In this document: one piece after another, positions 8,525-17,416 of the stretch
How the letters are laid out: each line of letters opens with the position of its first letter
Position numbering within the stretch: the stretch's first letter is position 1
Assembly: GCA_947258905.1 (NCBI GenBank)
Contig: CAMYKF010000731.1
Location: 1-46,361 of the forward strand
DNA: 46,361 nucleotides
Source of the DNA: an uncultured Pirellulaceae bacterium
GTDB taxonomy: Bacteria > Planctomycetota > Planctomycetia > Pirellulales > Pirellulaceae
Direction: 5' to 3'
Notes under the pieces: model-generated
Databases searched by the model: none
The model's input: the letters and a program-made list of their open reading frames with translations, nothing else
What the model was told of the DNA's origin: nothing
Made by a program: the position numbers and the translations under genes

Positions 8525-9301
8525 TCAAAGCGAATGCAGCAGGGATTCAATCATCTGGCGGGCGGCAGCCATCTGGGAGTGCAGACCGCTCCAGATTTGT
8601 GGCAAAAAGATCAGCATGGCCAACAAGCCCAGCAACAAGCGAATTGAAAGGCCGATGGAAAACAGATTGAGAGACGGCACGGCGCGGGCCAGCACCAGCA
8701 AGGCGATGAGCGCCAACATCATCACGATGGCGACCGGCATGGCAATCATCAATCCGTTGCCAGTGAGTTCGGCAAAGGCCCCACCGGCCAAACTGACTGA
8801 CTGCATATCCCAATGATTACCGGCAGGCACCAGGCGAAACGACATATCCAGTGTCCAGACCAGAAAATGATGCAGATCCAGCACGAAAAACATGACCAGG
8901 GCGATCGATTGCATAATCGTGGCCACAATGTTGTTGATCGCTCCCGACGATGGATCGGTCATGGTCGCCATGCTCAACCCGAGTTCCTGGCCGATATAGG
9001 CGCCGGCAATCTGCATGGGGACAAAGAACAGATGGAAGGTAAAAGCCAGCAATCCTCCGAGCATCAGTTCACGTACGACCAGCACGATCAGCAACGCCCA
9101 GTTATCGGAATCGGTGGCCCAAATCAATGCAACTTCGCCTGGCCCGTCCTGGCCGGCAAACCAGAACAGCGTCAGCGAAAGCACCAACCCCAGCTTGACC
9201 AGTCGCGGCGGCCTGAGCGATGTCCACACCGGTACAATCATCCAGAATGTAGCAACGCGCACCAGAATCAGCGCGAAGCACAGAATCCAGGCTTCGGTCA
9301 T
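8525..9301 (-). CDS. fliR: FliR, export gate protein
   Basis: A 258-residue integral membrane protein of the flagellar export gate, which assembles with FliP and FliQ. It has hydrophobic segments across the whole length, including the LVLSLTLFWF helix near 40-50 and MPVAIVMMLALIALLVLA near 180-200, and ends with a helical tail. It overlaps fliQ by 4 bp (start ATG inside the fliQ stop), so translation is likely coupled. Length and context fit fully. Confidence 0.95.
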   Translation of the reverse strand: MTEAWILCFALILVRVATFWMIVPVWTSLRPPRLVKLGLVLSLTLFWFAGQDGPGEVALIWATDSDNWALLIVLVVRELMLGGLLAFTFHLFFVPMQIAGAYIGQELGLSMATMTDPSSGAINNIVATIMQSIALVMFFVLDLHHFLVWTLDMSFRLVPAGNHWDMQSVSLAGGAFAELTGNGLMIAMPVAIVMMLALIALLVLARAVPSLNLFSIGLSIRLLLGLLAMLIFLPQIWSGLHSQMAAARQMIESLLHSL

Positions 9302-9567
9302 GTCGCAACGCCCGCCATCTGTTCAAACAGCTTCTGCGTAAACGCGATGAGCACATTAAGACTCCATGTCAGCGACAGCGCGATGACAACGGCGACGGCC
9401 AGAATGCGCGGCGCGAAGGTCAGCGTCTGCTCCTGAACACTGGTGATGGTCTGCAACATTGCGATGACCAGTCCCACGACCAGACTGGTGATGACCGTGG
9501 GTGCAACCAGCAGGAGACCCGTGAACAGGAACTCGCGAACCAGTTGTGCCATTTCGTCAGGTCCCAT
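9298..9567 (-). CDS. fliQ: FliQ, export gate protein
   Basis: An 89-residue protein with two membrane hairpin helices (LLVAPTVITSLVVGLVIAML and ILAVAVVIALSLTW) joined by the conserved loop QTITSVQEQTLTFAP. FliQ forms part of the FliPQR export gate. The length matches the family and it overlaps fliR by 4 bp. Confidence 0.96.
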   Translation of the reverse strand: MGPDEMAQLVREFLFTGLLLVAPTVITSLVVGLVIAMLQTITSVQEQTLTFAPRILAVAVVIALSLTWSLNVLIAFTQKLFEQMAGVAT

Positions 9568-9593
9568 GATTAACTTCCTTGAATTGAACTGGA

Positions 9594-10192
9594 CTATTCA
9601 TCAGGTGTTTGTTTCAGCTGGCTCATCGTCTGGGCGATTTGTGCAGCTAGTGGACGGTCGCCCAGCCCCGAGATGATTTTCGCGGCTTCGCGTTCTGGCA
9701 GCATATCCAGCAAGCGTACCGCCATTTCCATGTTGCCATCGTCACACAGTTGTCGAATGAGACCGGCAGCCTCCTCGTCCGCCATCTCCTTCAGCACCTT
9801 GGAGACGGTACGCAAGTTTTCAGACAGGACCGGAGCTGGCAGGTCGCTGGCCGTTGCCCCGGCCGGGGCTCGTCAATCATGAACGTCAGCTGTCGTTGGC
9901 GTTCCTCCAGCAGTTTTTCCCGGTCCAGCAAGTGCTTTTCACGCTGGCGGATTGAATCGTTGAGTCGCAAAACCGTTTCCGCCGGCAAGCTGCCTGGTTG
10001 ATGCTCGCCATGATGGGTCACGCTGGTCCGGGTGACGTCTTGCTGGCTGGTCGGTTGGCGGGATGTCGGGGCAAGCTCGGCCTGAGCCGACTCTTCAGGC
10101 TCCACTGGAGCCGGGCGCAGGAACCAGGAAGCTGTCGCCGCCGCCCCAAACAACACCACGCCGGTAACGAACATGATCAAAAACCTCGTCAT
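9594..10192 (-). pseudogene. MotE-like flagellar protein, split by frameshift
   Basis: Two reading frames make one sensible protein. The first (start ATG 10192) gives a membrane anchor (FLIMFVTGVVLFGAAATASWF), a Pro/Gln/Ser-rich linker and a charged coiled coil (LNDSIRQREKHLLDREKLLEERQRQL). The second frame (about 9594-9865) gives an MgtE-N-like helical domain (VSKVLKEMADEEAAGLIRQL, then AVRLLDMLPEREAAKIISGL) ending with a stop at 9594. This is the layout of MotE-like proteins next to fliJ. The frames join at a run of four C (on the - strand) at 9865-9868: one extra C would restore a single ORF of about 199 codons. In the first frame a stop follows at 9791-9793. It could be a sequencing error, a recent mutation, or programmed slippage. 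It lies 3 bp after fliJ. Confidence 0.65.
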
Positions 10193-10195
10193 CGA

Positions 10196-10663
10196 TTATT
10201 CTCCTTCTGGTCGGGACCACTGTCTCATGATGATTTCAGACAGATCATTCAGCTCTGCCTTTTCCGCGGCCACAGTCCGCGCTGCCTGCTGTTCGTGTTC
10301 GAGCAGTTCATACGATTCAGCCTTGATTCTCTCTGCGGTGCTGGCGGCGACCTTGTGGTGCCAGTTCGCCATTTTTTGGTCGACACCTTCCCGGGCCGAG
10401 TCTATTTCGTGACGCAGGTGTTTCAGCACATCCTGGTGTGCATGAGCCAGTCGCGCACCGCCACTCAAATCCTGGTGGCTGGCATCGGTCACCTGATCAA
10501 ATCGCACATACAGGTCGTTCAGACGCTGTACGGACCGGTCCAGCTCGGCCTTGCAGCGAGCCGCTTCCATTTCTGCCAGCCGCTGCCTTTGCTTCTGGTA
10601 CTTGTGCAATTTTGCGATGGAAAAATGAGTCCGGGACACGTGTTCACTCCGTTTTAATGTCAT
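10196..10663 (-). CDS. fliJ: FliJ, export chaperone/ATPase stalk
   Basis: A 155-residue, almost wholly coiled-coil protein. FliJ is the central stalk of the FliH-FliI export ATPase complex. It starts at ATG 10663, which overlaps the fliI stop as ATGA; an in-frame start further upstream would lie inside fliI and is rejected. The sequence shows the expected antiparallel hairpin: LHKYQKQRQRLAEMEAARC in the first arm, RLNDLYVRFD near the turn, and ERIKAESYELLEHEQQAAR in the second arm. The primary sequence is poorly conserved in this family, so the call rests on coiled coil, size and position. Confidence 0.85.
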   Translation of the reverse strand: MTLKRSEHVSRTHFSIAKLHKYQKQRQRLAEMEAARCKAELDRSVQRLNDLYVRFDQVTDASHQDLSGGARLAHAHQDVLKHLRHEIDSAREGVDQKMANWHHKVAASTAERIKAESYELLEHEQQAARTVAAEKAELNDLSEIIMRQWSRPEGE

Positions 10664-12000
10664 ACATGCGTGGCCGGCACGGTCGCCGATGCCAGCTGGG
10701 CGAGCCGTTCGATTTGGCTCATGGTTTGTTCCCACGTAACGAATTGACCGACGGGTTGTTGCAGAAAACGGTCCAGTTCCGGTTTCAGGCGAACAGCCAG
10801 ATCAACAATGCCGGAAGTACCGGGCTGGTAAGCTCCGATTCGAATCAGGTCCTCGACTTCGTGGTACTCGCCGAGCATTTCGCGTAACCGCAATACCCGC
10901 TGGATATGGGCGGCTTCGGTCACCTGATTTGCTACACGGCTGACACTGGACAGGATGTCGACGGCCGGGAAGTGACCTTTTTCGGCCAGCTTGCGATCCA
11001 AAACGATGTGTCCGTCCAGCATGGAACGCGCGGCGTCGGCGACCGGCTCGGAGGTATCGTCCCCGTCGACGAGCACGGTCAATATGCCTGTGATCAGACC
11101 GCAGTCGCTGGTGCCCAGTTGTTCGATCAGGTTGGCCAGCAGCTGAATCGCCGAAGGTGTGAACCCGCGAGAACTGGGAGGCTCGCCAATCGACAAACCG
11201 AGCTCGCGTTGCGACCAGGCCAAACGCGTCAGGCTGTCGGCCATGAACAGCACATGTTTGCCCTGTCGCCGAAACCAGTCGGCAATGGTGAGAGCAGTTT
11301 GGGCCGAACGAATGCGCAACAGCGGGGGTTGTTCGGCAGTGGATACGATAACCACCGAGCGTTGCAGGCCGCGTGTTCCCAGGCATTGCTCGATAAAGGG
11401 ACGTACTTCGCGGCCGCGTTCCCCAACCAGCACAACGACGTTGACATCGGATTGCGCGTGTCGGGCAATTTCGCCCAGCAGCGTACTCTTGCCTACGCCG
11501 CTGCCCGCAAACAATCCGATGCGCTGCCCGGCTCCGATGGTCAGCATGCCATCGAGGGCTTTTTGTCCAGTGACAAACGGCTGGTTAATGGGCCGGCGCG
11601 TCATCGGATCGGGTGAGGCATTCTGCAAGGGAATCCAGTCTTCAAAGATCAGCGGTGCTGCGTGATCGAGTGGCTGGCCCAGTGCGTCGATCACGCGACC
11701 CTGCAGCCGTGCTCCCACTGGAACCAGCATCTGGCGATTTAATCCAACGACCGTGGCGCCTGCAGTCAGCGAAACCGTTGATTGCAACGGCATGAGTTGT
11801 GAATGACCGGAGGAAAAGCCCACGACTTCTGCCAACACCGGCTGACCATGCCCGCTGAGCACGTAACACAACTCGCCCACGGTGGCTGTCAGCGTGGCGG
11901 TGAGAATGCCACGCGCGCTAACCAGATGCCCGGCGTTCCGGAAATCGGCGCAGTCCCTGACCCGGGAGACCAGTTTGTCGACGTTCAATTTCGGCTTCAT
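10660..12000 (-). CDS. fliI: FliI, flagellar export ATPase
   Basis: A 446-residue F1-beta-like ATPase that energises flagellar protein export. Walker A is AGSGVGKST at 165-173, Walker B VLFMADS with D255, and the GERGREV segment is at about 193-199. The TPSAIQLLANLIEQLG stretch and the C-terminal helical domain are present. I start it at ATG 12000 (MKPKLNVDKLVSRV), since the in-frame extension to 12159 has no family match. This start lies 83 bp inside the end of fliH, an unusually long overlap. The stop overlaps the fliJ start (ATGA). Confidence 0.95.
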   Translation of the reverse strand: MKPKLNVDKLVSRVRDCADFRNAGHLVSARGILTATLTATVGELCYVLSGHGQPVLAEVVGFSSGHSQLMPLQSTVSLTAGATVVGLNRQMLVPVGARLQGRVIDALGQPLDHAAPLIFEDWIPLQNASPDPMTRRPINQPFVTGQKALDGMLTIGAGQRIGLFAGSGVGKSTLLGEIARHAQSDVNVVVLVGERGREVRPFIEQCLGTRGLQRSVVIVSTAEQPPLLRIRSAQTALTIADWFRRQGKHVLFMADSLTRLAWSQRELGLSIGEPPSSRGFTPSAIQLLANLIEQLGTSDCGLITGILTVLVDGDDTSEPVADAARSMLDGHIVLDRKLAEKGHFPAVDILSSVSRVANQVTEAAHIQRVLRLREMLGEYHEVEDLIRIGAYQPGTSGIVDLAVRLKPELDRFLQQPVGQFVTWEQTMSQIERLAQLASATVPATHV

Positions 12001-12577
12001 GAAGAATCTCCAATAAGCTTTGCCGGATTTCGCCCAGCTGAATGGTCGGATCGTAAAACAACGCAAAGCTGTTGGCGTCCAGCCGCGCGCCACCGCGTGG
12101 CAAGTCGGGACTGGGTAGCCAGGTGACCTGGTCATATACGGCCCGTACCGATTCATCACCCGTTTTCAACTGTTGCAACAATTCCAGATCCTGTGGATGG
12201 AGCAATACCGTGGCAGCATCGTGGGCATCAACGTGCACCAGCAGCTCGTCAATCATTTCCGACAGCGGATATTCATCGGCCTCAATCTTGCCAAACAGGA
12301 TCTTGCCGGCAATCGTCACTGCCAGCTCGATCGCCAGTTGATGCAGGACAGCGATCGATTCGCTACGTCCGGAATGCAATTGCAGCAATTGCTCAACCAG
12401 TTGCTCCAGCGATTCACCCAGGTGTTCTACAGGTGTCGGGCCCGCCGGTGCGGTTGGCGCGGACGACGTAATCGTCGTCCTTGGGGATTTGCAATCCGCA
12501 ACTTGATCACCGGACAGCCGCACCTCGCACGGAGACTGGTGGAATTGCACGCGATGGATGGACCCTGATCGGCTCAT
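11918..12577 (-). CDS. fliH: FliH, export ATPase regulator
   Basis: A 219-residue protein in the FliH position between fliG and fliI. FliH binds FliI and anchors it to the C ring. The visible core is ESLEQLVEQLLQLHSGRSESIAVLHQLAIELAVTIAGKILFG (about 55-100), then a C-terminal globular part with VLLHPQDLELL and GGARLDANSFALFYDPTI (GG.. D..), typical of FliH/YscL. It starts at ATG 12577, overlapping the fliG stop by 4 bp. The last 27 codons overlap fliI in another frame and may be variable. Confidence 0.9.
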   Translation of the reverse strand: MSRSGSIHRVQFHQSPCEVRLSGDQVADCKSPRTTITSSAPTAPAGPTPVEHLGESLEQLVEQLLQLHSGRSESIAVLHQLAIELAVTIAGKILFGKIEADEYPLSEMIDELLVHVDAHDAATVLLHPQDLELLQQLKTGDESVRAVYDQVTWLPSPDLPRGGARLDANSFALFYDPTIQLGEIRQSLLEILHEAEIERRQTGLPGQGLRRFPERRASG

Positions 12578-13575
12578 GGCAGTTCGTTCAACTCCCCGTT
12601 GGCGTCAAGCTGGGCGATCAGCTGGGCGATTTGCCTGCGGGCGGCGGCGACTTCTTCATCGCTGGACGCCTGTTGAAATTCCATTTCCTCCTGCAAGGCC
12701 GCGGTCGCGCGTTTGGAGAGGTTTTCAAAAATCCGGCCGCTGATCTCCCCGTCCACGTCTTGCAAGGCGACCACCAGCTGCCGGGTGTCGACCTGACCCA
12801 GCAATTTTTGCACCGAGCGGTTGTCATACTGGACGATGTCGTCGAAGACGTACAGTAATTCCTGCAGTCGCGTGGCGGTTTCCGGGTCGCTCTCCCTCAA
12901 CTGTTCCATCAGTCGCGCCCGGGTTGCCTTGGGCAATGCCCGCAGCAAATCCGCAGTCTTTTGGTCGATATCCCGGTTTTCCATTTGAGCCGGTTCGATC
13001 AGCGCGCCTTTTTCCACCGTGGTCCGTGCGACCCGCATCAGCAAATCCTGTGGCACACTGTTTGGTTGTTGCAGGGCAAAGAAAGCACCGGGTTGTTGTT
13101 CGGCCGGCAGCAGGTCCAGGACGCTGGCCGCTGCTGCGTTATCCAGGCAGGAAAGCACCATGCCGATCGTTTTGGCGTGCTCATTGGCCAGGGCACCGGC
13201 AATCTGCAGCGGAGCCAGACGTTGCAGGTCGGCGATGGGATCATCCGAGGGCTGGAAGATCTTGAGGCGGGGGCGTGCAGGCACTGGCGCGACAACTTCT
13301 TCCTCGTCATCCACGGGCAAATCGTCAAACGATTCGGCAGCCCAGTTGGATGGTGCATTGGCTGTTTTCAGGGCAAAACGAAAAAAGGTCTCAAAATCAT
13401 CCAGCACGTCGTTCAGTTCATCAGCCTGCGGTGGCTGGCTAGCCAGTTGGTCAAGAGCTTCGCGCACCTGGTCCGCCTTGTCGCCCGCCAGCCCTGCCAG
13501 CGCAGGCTCGGTGACGTCGCTTCCCAAGCCGGATAGCAACAAGGCAATTCGATGAACATCATTGAAACGTTGCAT
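12574..13575 (-). CDS. fliG: FliG, rotor/switch protein
   Basis: A 333-residue protein, close to the usual 330. FliG links the MS ring (FliF) to the C ring and interacts with the stator MotA to generate torque. The N-terminal armadillo part, the middle domain and the C-terminal torque domain (LYVFDDIVQYDNRSVQKLL, then ISGRIFENLSKRAT) are recognisable. The middle-domain motif, usually EHPQ, reads EHAK here, and the N terminus (MQRFNDVHRIALLLSGLG) is shorter than classical ones. The ATG is 51 bp after the fliF stop. Confidence 0.93.
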   Translation of the reverse strand: MQRFNDVHRIALLLSGLGSDVTEPALAGLAGDKADQVREALDQLASQPPQADELNDVLDDFETFFRFALKTANAPSNWAAESFDDLPVDDEEEVVAPVPARPRLKIFQPSDDPIADLQRLAPLQIAGALANEHAKTIGMVLSCLDNAAAASVLDLLPAEQQPGAFFALQQPNSVPQDLLMRVARTTVEKGALIEPAQMENRDIDQKTADLLRALPKATRARLMEQLRESDPETATRLQELLYVFDDIVQYDNRSVQKLLGQVDTRQLVVALQDVDGEISGRIFENLSKRATAALQEEMEFQQASSDEEVAAARRQIAQLIAQLDANGELNELP

Positions 13576-13626
13576 GGGAGACAGGTTTCACCCTGCGAGT
13601 TTTCCAGGTCGGTGCTTAATCTGGCG

Positions 13627-15207
13627 TTAGGCCGCCCGGCGAGATTCTTCCGGGACAGCACCCGTTTCGCCGGCAGATTCATCATTGATCCATGCCGCCA
13701 TGATGCTGGACAACAGCTCGGGATTCTTTCGTGCCAATGTGGCCAGTTCGCTCAATTGCCGGGCGCGTTGCGGCGTTATGGTGGCAGCTCCGTCGCCGCC
13801 TCCGGGAACTTGCACCGGTGTGATTCGTTTCAAGGTCAGCAATCCCAGAATCAGGGCCACCAGCGCAGCCACGCCCAGGGAAATATTGCGAATCAACGGC
13901 ATCCAGGCCTCCAGCGGTGCAGCTGGTTCGATGAGATCCAGCAAAGTCGGCTCTTCGGCTGCCATGGTCTCAACGACGACCAGTTCAATTCGATCCTTGC
14001 GCGAGTCGTCAAACCCGACTGCCTGCTTGATCAGGGATTCGATTTCCACACGCGTAACGTTGGGTTGCGTGGCGGAGTCGTCGCTTTCATTGCCGGTTGT
14101 GGATGTTGCGTCATCGCCGGCTGCACCTGGCGGTTGGGGTAACTCCACGATGGCGGCAATGGAAAGTCGCTTGACGCCACCGGGCAAGGTGGTTCTGGTT
14201 TCCTCGACGCCGTTATCAAAGTATTCCGTTTTGCTAGTTTCGCTCTCCATCATGACCTGCTTGGAACCCGAGCGGCGTGTGCCGCCATTCAGGTTGGCGG
14301 CGGCACCGGCCTCGCCTGTGGCCAGCGGATCGGCCTGGGTTCCTGTGGTAGTGGTGATTTCCTCGCTGGCAGGAACTTGCTCCTCGGAGTCATAACTTGT
14401 GCCCTTTTGTTCAATCTTCTGCAGATCGACCTCAGCGGTAACCCGTACCACCGAGCGACCGGACCCCAGCAGCGTTTCCAGCATCGTTTCTGCCTTGACC
14501 GCCAGGTCGTTTTCGATGTGTCGGCGGTATTCCAGCTGTCCGCCGATCGCCGTTCCGGTTTCGTCCGCGTCAAACATCTGGCCTTCCGTGTCGAAGACCT
14601 TGACGTTTTGGCGACGCAAACCTTCCACGCTGTTGGCCACCTGCGAGGCAATCAGTGATGACAGGTCGCGAGTGAATCGCTGACCGGCTTGCATCTCGAT
14701 CGTCACGCTGGCCGTGCGCTCCACCTGTTTATTGATAAAGGCGGAACGTTCGGGGACGCCCAGATGCACGGTTGCCGACTGGATTGACTTGAGACGGGCA
14801 ATCGTTTTGCCCAGTCGAAATTCCAGGTGCCTGGCCTTTTGACGTTCCTTGGCTCCCGGGTCCGTCAGTAAGAACGAACTCCCCGGTTCCGGCTCACGCT
14901 GGTCGGGAGGCACGATGTCCTGGATCGCCGCGATGGCCTCAGCCCATCGGTTCTCGTCGACCATGATCCGGTTGCCCAGCACATTGCTCTTGTAGGCGAT
15001 CCCGCGATCATCAAGGGTGCTTTTAACCTCCGCAGCGATCTGCGGATCGAGATCATTGGCCAGCGGAATATAGCTGGGTTGCATGACCCACCAGGCAACG
15101 CCGGCGATCATCAGCACACTGAGTGTGCCCATGGCTATTACGGACACACGAGCCGTCACGCTGGTCTGGTCCCAGACCTTGCGTAATGAGTTCACAAGAT
15201 TGTTCAC
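13627..15207 (-). CDS. fliF: FliF, MS-ring protein
   Basis: A 526-residue membrane protein that forms the MS ring, the base on which the flagellum is built. The first membrane helix is at about 20-42; then come the ring-building motifs (IPLANDLDPQIAAEVKSTLDD, the FRLGKTIARLKSIQSATVHL stretch and VTIEMQAGQRFTRD), a low-complexity Thr/Gly-rich loop (about 270-320 and 355-380), a second membrane helix at about 437-461, and a FliG-binding tail near LARKNPELLSSIMAAWINDE. All parts are in the expected order. Confidence 0.97.
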   Translation of the reverse strand: MNNLVNSLRKVWDQTSVTARVSVIAMGTLSVLMIAGVAWWVMQPSYIPLANDLDPQIAAEVKSTLDDRGIAYKSNVLGNRIMVDENRWAEAIAAIQDIVPPDQREPEPGSSFLLTDPGAKERQKARHLEFRLGKTIARLKSIQSATVHLGVPERSAFINKQVERTASVTIEMQAGQRFTRDLSSLIASQVANSVEGLRRQNVKVFDTEGQMFDADETGTAIGGQLEYRRHIENDLAVKAETMLETLLGSGRSVVRVTAEVDLQKIEQKGTSYDSEEQVPASEEITTTTGTQADPLATGEAGAAANLNGGTRRSGSKQVMMESETSKTEYFDNGVEETRTTLPGGVKRLSIAAIVELPQPPGAAGDDATSTTGNESDDSATQPNVTRVEIESLIKQAVGFDDSRKDRIELVVVETMAAEEPTLLDLIEPAAPLEAWMPLIRNISLGVAALVALILGLLTLKRITPVQVPGGGDGAATITPQRARQLSELATLARKNPELLSSIMAAWINDESAGETGAVPEESRRAA

Positions 15208-15279
15208 GTCAACTGCCCCTTAACGCGATTGAAGTTGAATTGGATTTGGCGGAGTTTGCCAATCGGGTGCGACGCAGAC

Positions 15280-15576
15280 CTAAACCTGCATTCGCATGAT
15301 CTCCTGATAGGACTCCACCAACTTGTTACGCATCTCCAGCACCAGTCGAAACGACAGGTCGGCACGAGCCGCCGTCAGGACAACCTGGTGCAGACCGTCC
15401 GACTTGCCGGCCGCCAGTTCCTCGATGGCCTTGTCGGCTGCCAGTTGCTGCTGGTTGGCCTCGGTAACCATTTGCGCGAACGCGTTTCCCGGTGACTTGT
15501 CAGCGGACCTGGCCGTGGCGGACGTTGCCGCGGCGGGGGACACGCTGGTGACCGGAATGATCGGTGAAACCGACAT
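15280..15576 (-). CDS. fliE: FliE, MS-ring/rod junction protein
   Basis: A 98-residue protein. FliE joins the MS ring to the proximal rod and is the first substrate exported. The conserved C-terminal part AARADLSFRLVLEMRNKLVESYQEIMRMQV is clear; the N terminus is Ala/Ser-rich and disordered. The ATG overlaps the flgC stop by one base (TGATG), so translation is probably coupled. The length is typical. Confidence 0.95.
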   Translation of the reverse strand: MSVSPIIPVTSVSPAAATSATARSADKSPGNAFAQMVTEANQQQLAADKAIEELAAGKSDGLHQVVLTAARADLSFRLVLEMRNKLVESYQEIMRMQV

Positions 15577-16019
15577 CAGCGATTACCTCGCAGCAAGGTC
15601 AGTGTCTGCTGTGCCATCTCGCGAAACGAACGAATCGAGCGCAGGTTCGCTTCGTACGCCCGGCTGGCCGTGATCATGTCGACCATCTCGTAGGGAATTT
15701 TTACATTGGGCATGGCCACCATGCCGTCCGCATTGGCGTCAGGGTGGCCGGGATTGTAGACCATGGGAAGTTCGCCTTGATCCTGCGTGACGCCCAGCAC
15801 GCTGACGCCGGCCATTCGGTCGACCGTACTCTGGCTGGCATCCTGCGGATCACCCATTTGCGCAGAAAACACGACTTGTTGTCGACGATAGGGTCCGCCT
15901 TCGGGAGAGCGCGTAGAGTTGGCGTTCGCGATGTTATTCGCGATAACTTCCATGCGATAGCGCTCCGCCGTCATACCGGTGGCGCTAATATCAATTGCGG
16001 AAAAAGTGGAGTTAAACAT
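15576..16019 (-). CDS. flgC: FlgC, proximal rod protein
   Basis: A 147-residue rod protein. It starts MFNSTFSAIDISATGMTAERYRM and carries the rod signature NNIANANS, then GGPYRRQQVVF, and ends with the second helix EMVDMITASRAYEANLRSI, as in all FlgC proteins. The frame is open for 76 codons upstream of ATG 16019, but that part has no family match and overlaps the intergenic space and the end of flgB. The length fits the family (about 135-150). Confidence 0.96.
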   Translation of the reverse strand: MFNSTFSAIDISATGMTAERYRMEVIANNIANANSTRSPEGGPYRRQQVVFSAQMGDPQDASQSTVDRMAGVSVLGVTQDQGELPMVYNPGHPDANADGMVAMPNVKIPYEMVDMITASRAYEANLRSIRSFREMAQQTLTLLRGNR

Positions 16020-16062
16020 ATTCTGCCCAACATGTTTACGATCTGGCCTGGTTTTTGAATCG

Positions 16063-16404
16063 CTACTGTCCGGTAATGGCGCTCCGCAAAAGTGAAAACT
16101 TGGCCAGCAACAGGTGCGAGTACGTCTCGAATTGCAATGAGTTTTTGGTAAGCAAGCCCAACTCACGGTCCAGATCGACGTTGTTTCCGTCCTCGCGCTT
16201 AACCAGCCCGCGTGTTTCCTCGACGATGGCTTGCACAGCCGGATCACTGGCCAGCTGCTCCATCGACTGTTGAAAACTCACATCCAGGTTGCGGTAGCCG
16301 GGAGTGTTGACGTTCGCAATGTTCTGACTGACAACGCGATGCCGGACCTCGGCTTGCTGCAACAGTTGGCTGAGCGTATCGATTTGGGAAGATTTGCCGA
16401 TCAT
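16063..16404 (-). CDS. flgB: FlgB, proximal rod protein
   Basis: A 113-residue protein, slightly short for FlgB. The motif SQNIANVNTPGYRNLDVSF is the rod-protein N-terminal signature, and the C-terminal helix FETYSHLLLAKFSLLRSAI is in place. It is the first gene of the long leftward operon to flhB. No strong Shine-Dalgarno is seen before ATG 16404. The upstream space is shared with the divergent motA unit; I found no convincing promoter for flgB in it. Confidence 0.95.
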   Translation of the reverse strand: MIGKSSQIDTLSQLLQQAEVRHRVVSQNIANVNTPGYRNLDVSFQQSMEQLASDPAVQAIVEETRGLVKREDGNNVDLDRELGLLTKNSLQFETYSHLLLAKFSLLRSAITGQ

Positions 16405-16551
16405 ATGAACTAGATCGTCTGTACTGGCAAGCAGCTTTAGTCAAATCCTGCTGTTGCTGGCGTCAGGATAATGGCAGTTTGCGACGACAGCGTTGACTGC
16501 TGGCGCGAATTTCGTGGTAGAAGCGAAAAGTCGGAATATGGCAGCTGTGTG

Positions 16552-16578
16552 ACAAGTTCCGGCGCAGTCAATCGATAA
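16552..16578 (+). promoter_or_regulatory. Candidate sigma-28 promoter of motA
   Basis: ACAAGTTC at 16552-16559, 11 bp, ATCGATAA at 16571-16578. It resembles the known FliA consensus (TAAAGTTT-N11-GCCGATAA) and shares its -35 octamer exactly with the flgM site at 42833-42840. Transcription would start near 16585, which supports the ATG at 16623 as the motA start. Confidence 0.6.
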
Positions 16579-16622
16579 GGAAGCAGCAGGTGACAACGCG
16601 CGTCAGGAAAGCCTCGAGAAAC

Positions 16623-17399
16623 ATGGACATCGCCACCATCATTGGACTGCTGCTGGGGACCGGTCTGGTTATTGGCTCGATCTTGATGGGGGGCGGAGGC
16701 GGCCTTGGGCCCTTTATTAATATTCCGTCCATGATGATCACGATTGGTGGATCCTTTTCCGCCTTGTTGATCAACTTTCCGCTGAAGAACGTGCTGGGCG
16801 TGGTTTCGGTCGTCAAGAACTGCTTCATGCACAAGCTGCCCAGTGCGCAGGAAGTCATTGAACAGTTCAAAGTCTATGCTGGCATCGTTCGCAAGGATGG
16901 AATTTTGGCGTTGGAAAACAGCTTGGAAGAAGTCACCGATCCGTTTCTGCTGCGTGGCCTGGAAATGGTGGTTGGCGGCAATTCTCGCGAGGATATCCAG
17001 CAAGTGCTGGAGACCGAAGTCGCTTACATTGAACAACGTCACCAGGGCGGCAAAAAGATTCTTGAGTCTCTGGCCGCTGCCGCTCCGGCCTTCGGCATGA
17101 TCGGAACGCTGATTGGTCTCGTGCAGATGTTGCGTACCCTGGACGACCCCAGCCAGATCGGTGGCGGTATGGCGACGGCCCTGTTGACCACGTTGTACGG
17201 TGCCCTGACGGCCAACCTGTTTTGCATCCCGCTGGCCGGAAAACTGGAAAGCCGCAGCACTGAGGAACTAACCGTGCGGGAATTGATGACGGCGGGTTTG
17301 GTCTCCCTCGTCGACGGTCAAACTCCGCGGGCGCTGGAGGAACGACTGCTGGCCTTTGTGCCTCCGGGATCGCGCCCGGTTACTGAACAGGCAGCCTGA
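16623..17399 (+). CDS. motA: MotA, stator ion-channel subunit
   Basis: A 258-residue protein with four membrane helices (IATIIGLLLGTGLVIGSILMG; the second before NFPLKNVLGV; then PAFGMIGTLIGLVQML and GMATALLTTLYGALTANLF). The conserved prolines PAFGMIG and the long cytoplasmic loop with ILALENSLEEVTDPFLLRGLEMVV are present. MotA works with MotB to pass ions and drive the rotor. A GTG at 16590 is in frame and has AAGGAAG before it, but the sigma-28 site and family alignment favour ATG 16623. It heads a three-gene unit with two motB-like genes. Confidence 0.95.
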   Translation: MDIATIIGLLLGTGLVIGSILMGGGGGLGPFINIPSMMITIGGSFSALLINFPLKNVLGVVSVVKNCFMHKLPSAQEVIEQFKVYAGIVRKDGILALENSLEEVTDPFLLRGLEMVVGGNSREDIQQVLETEVAYIEQRHQGGKKILESLAAAAPAFGMIGTLIGLVQMLRTLDDPSQIGGGMATALLTTLYGALTANLFCIPLAGKLESRSTEELTVRELMTAGLVSLVDGQTPRALEERLLAFVPPGSRPVTEQAA

Positions 17400-17416
17400 C
17401 AACACGCAGTGAACGC

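Noticed and set aside
9791..9868. Programmed frameshift in the motE-like gene
   Set aside because: A run of only four C is short for efficient slippage and I see no stem or internal Shine-Dalgarno that would clearly stimulate it; error or mutation is more likely, so it is reported as a broken gene.
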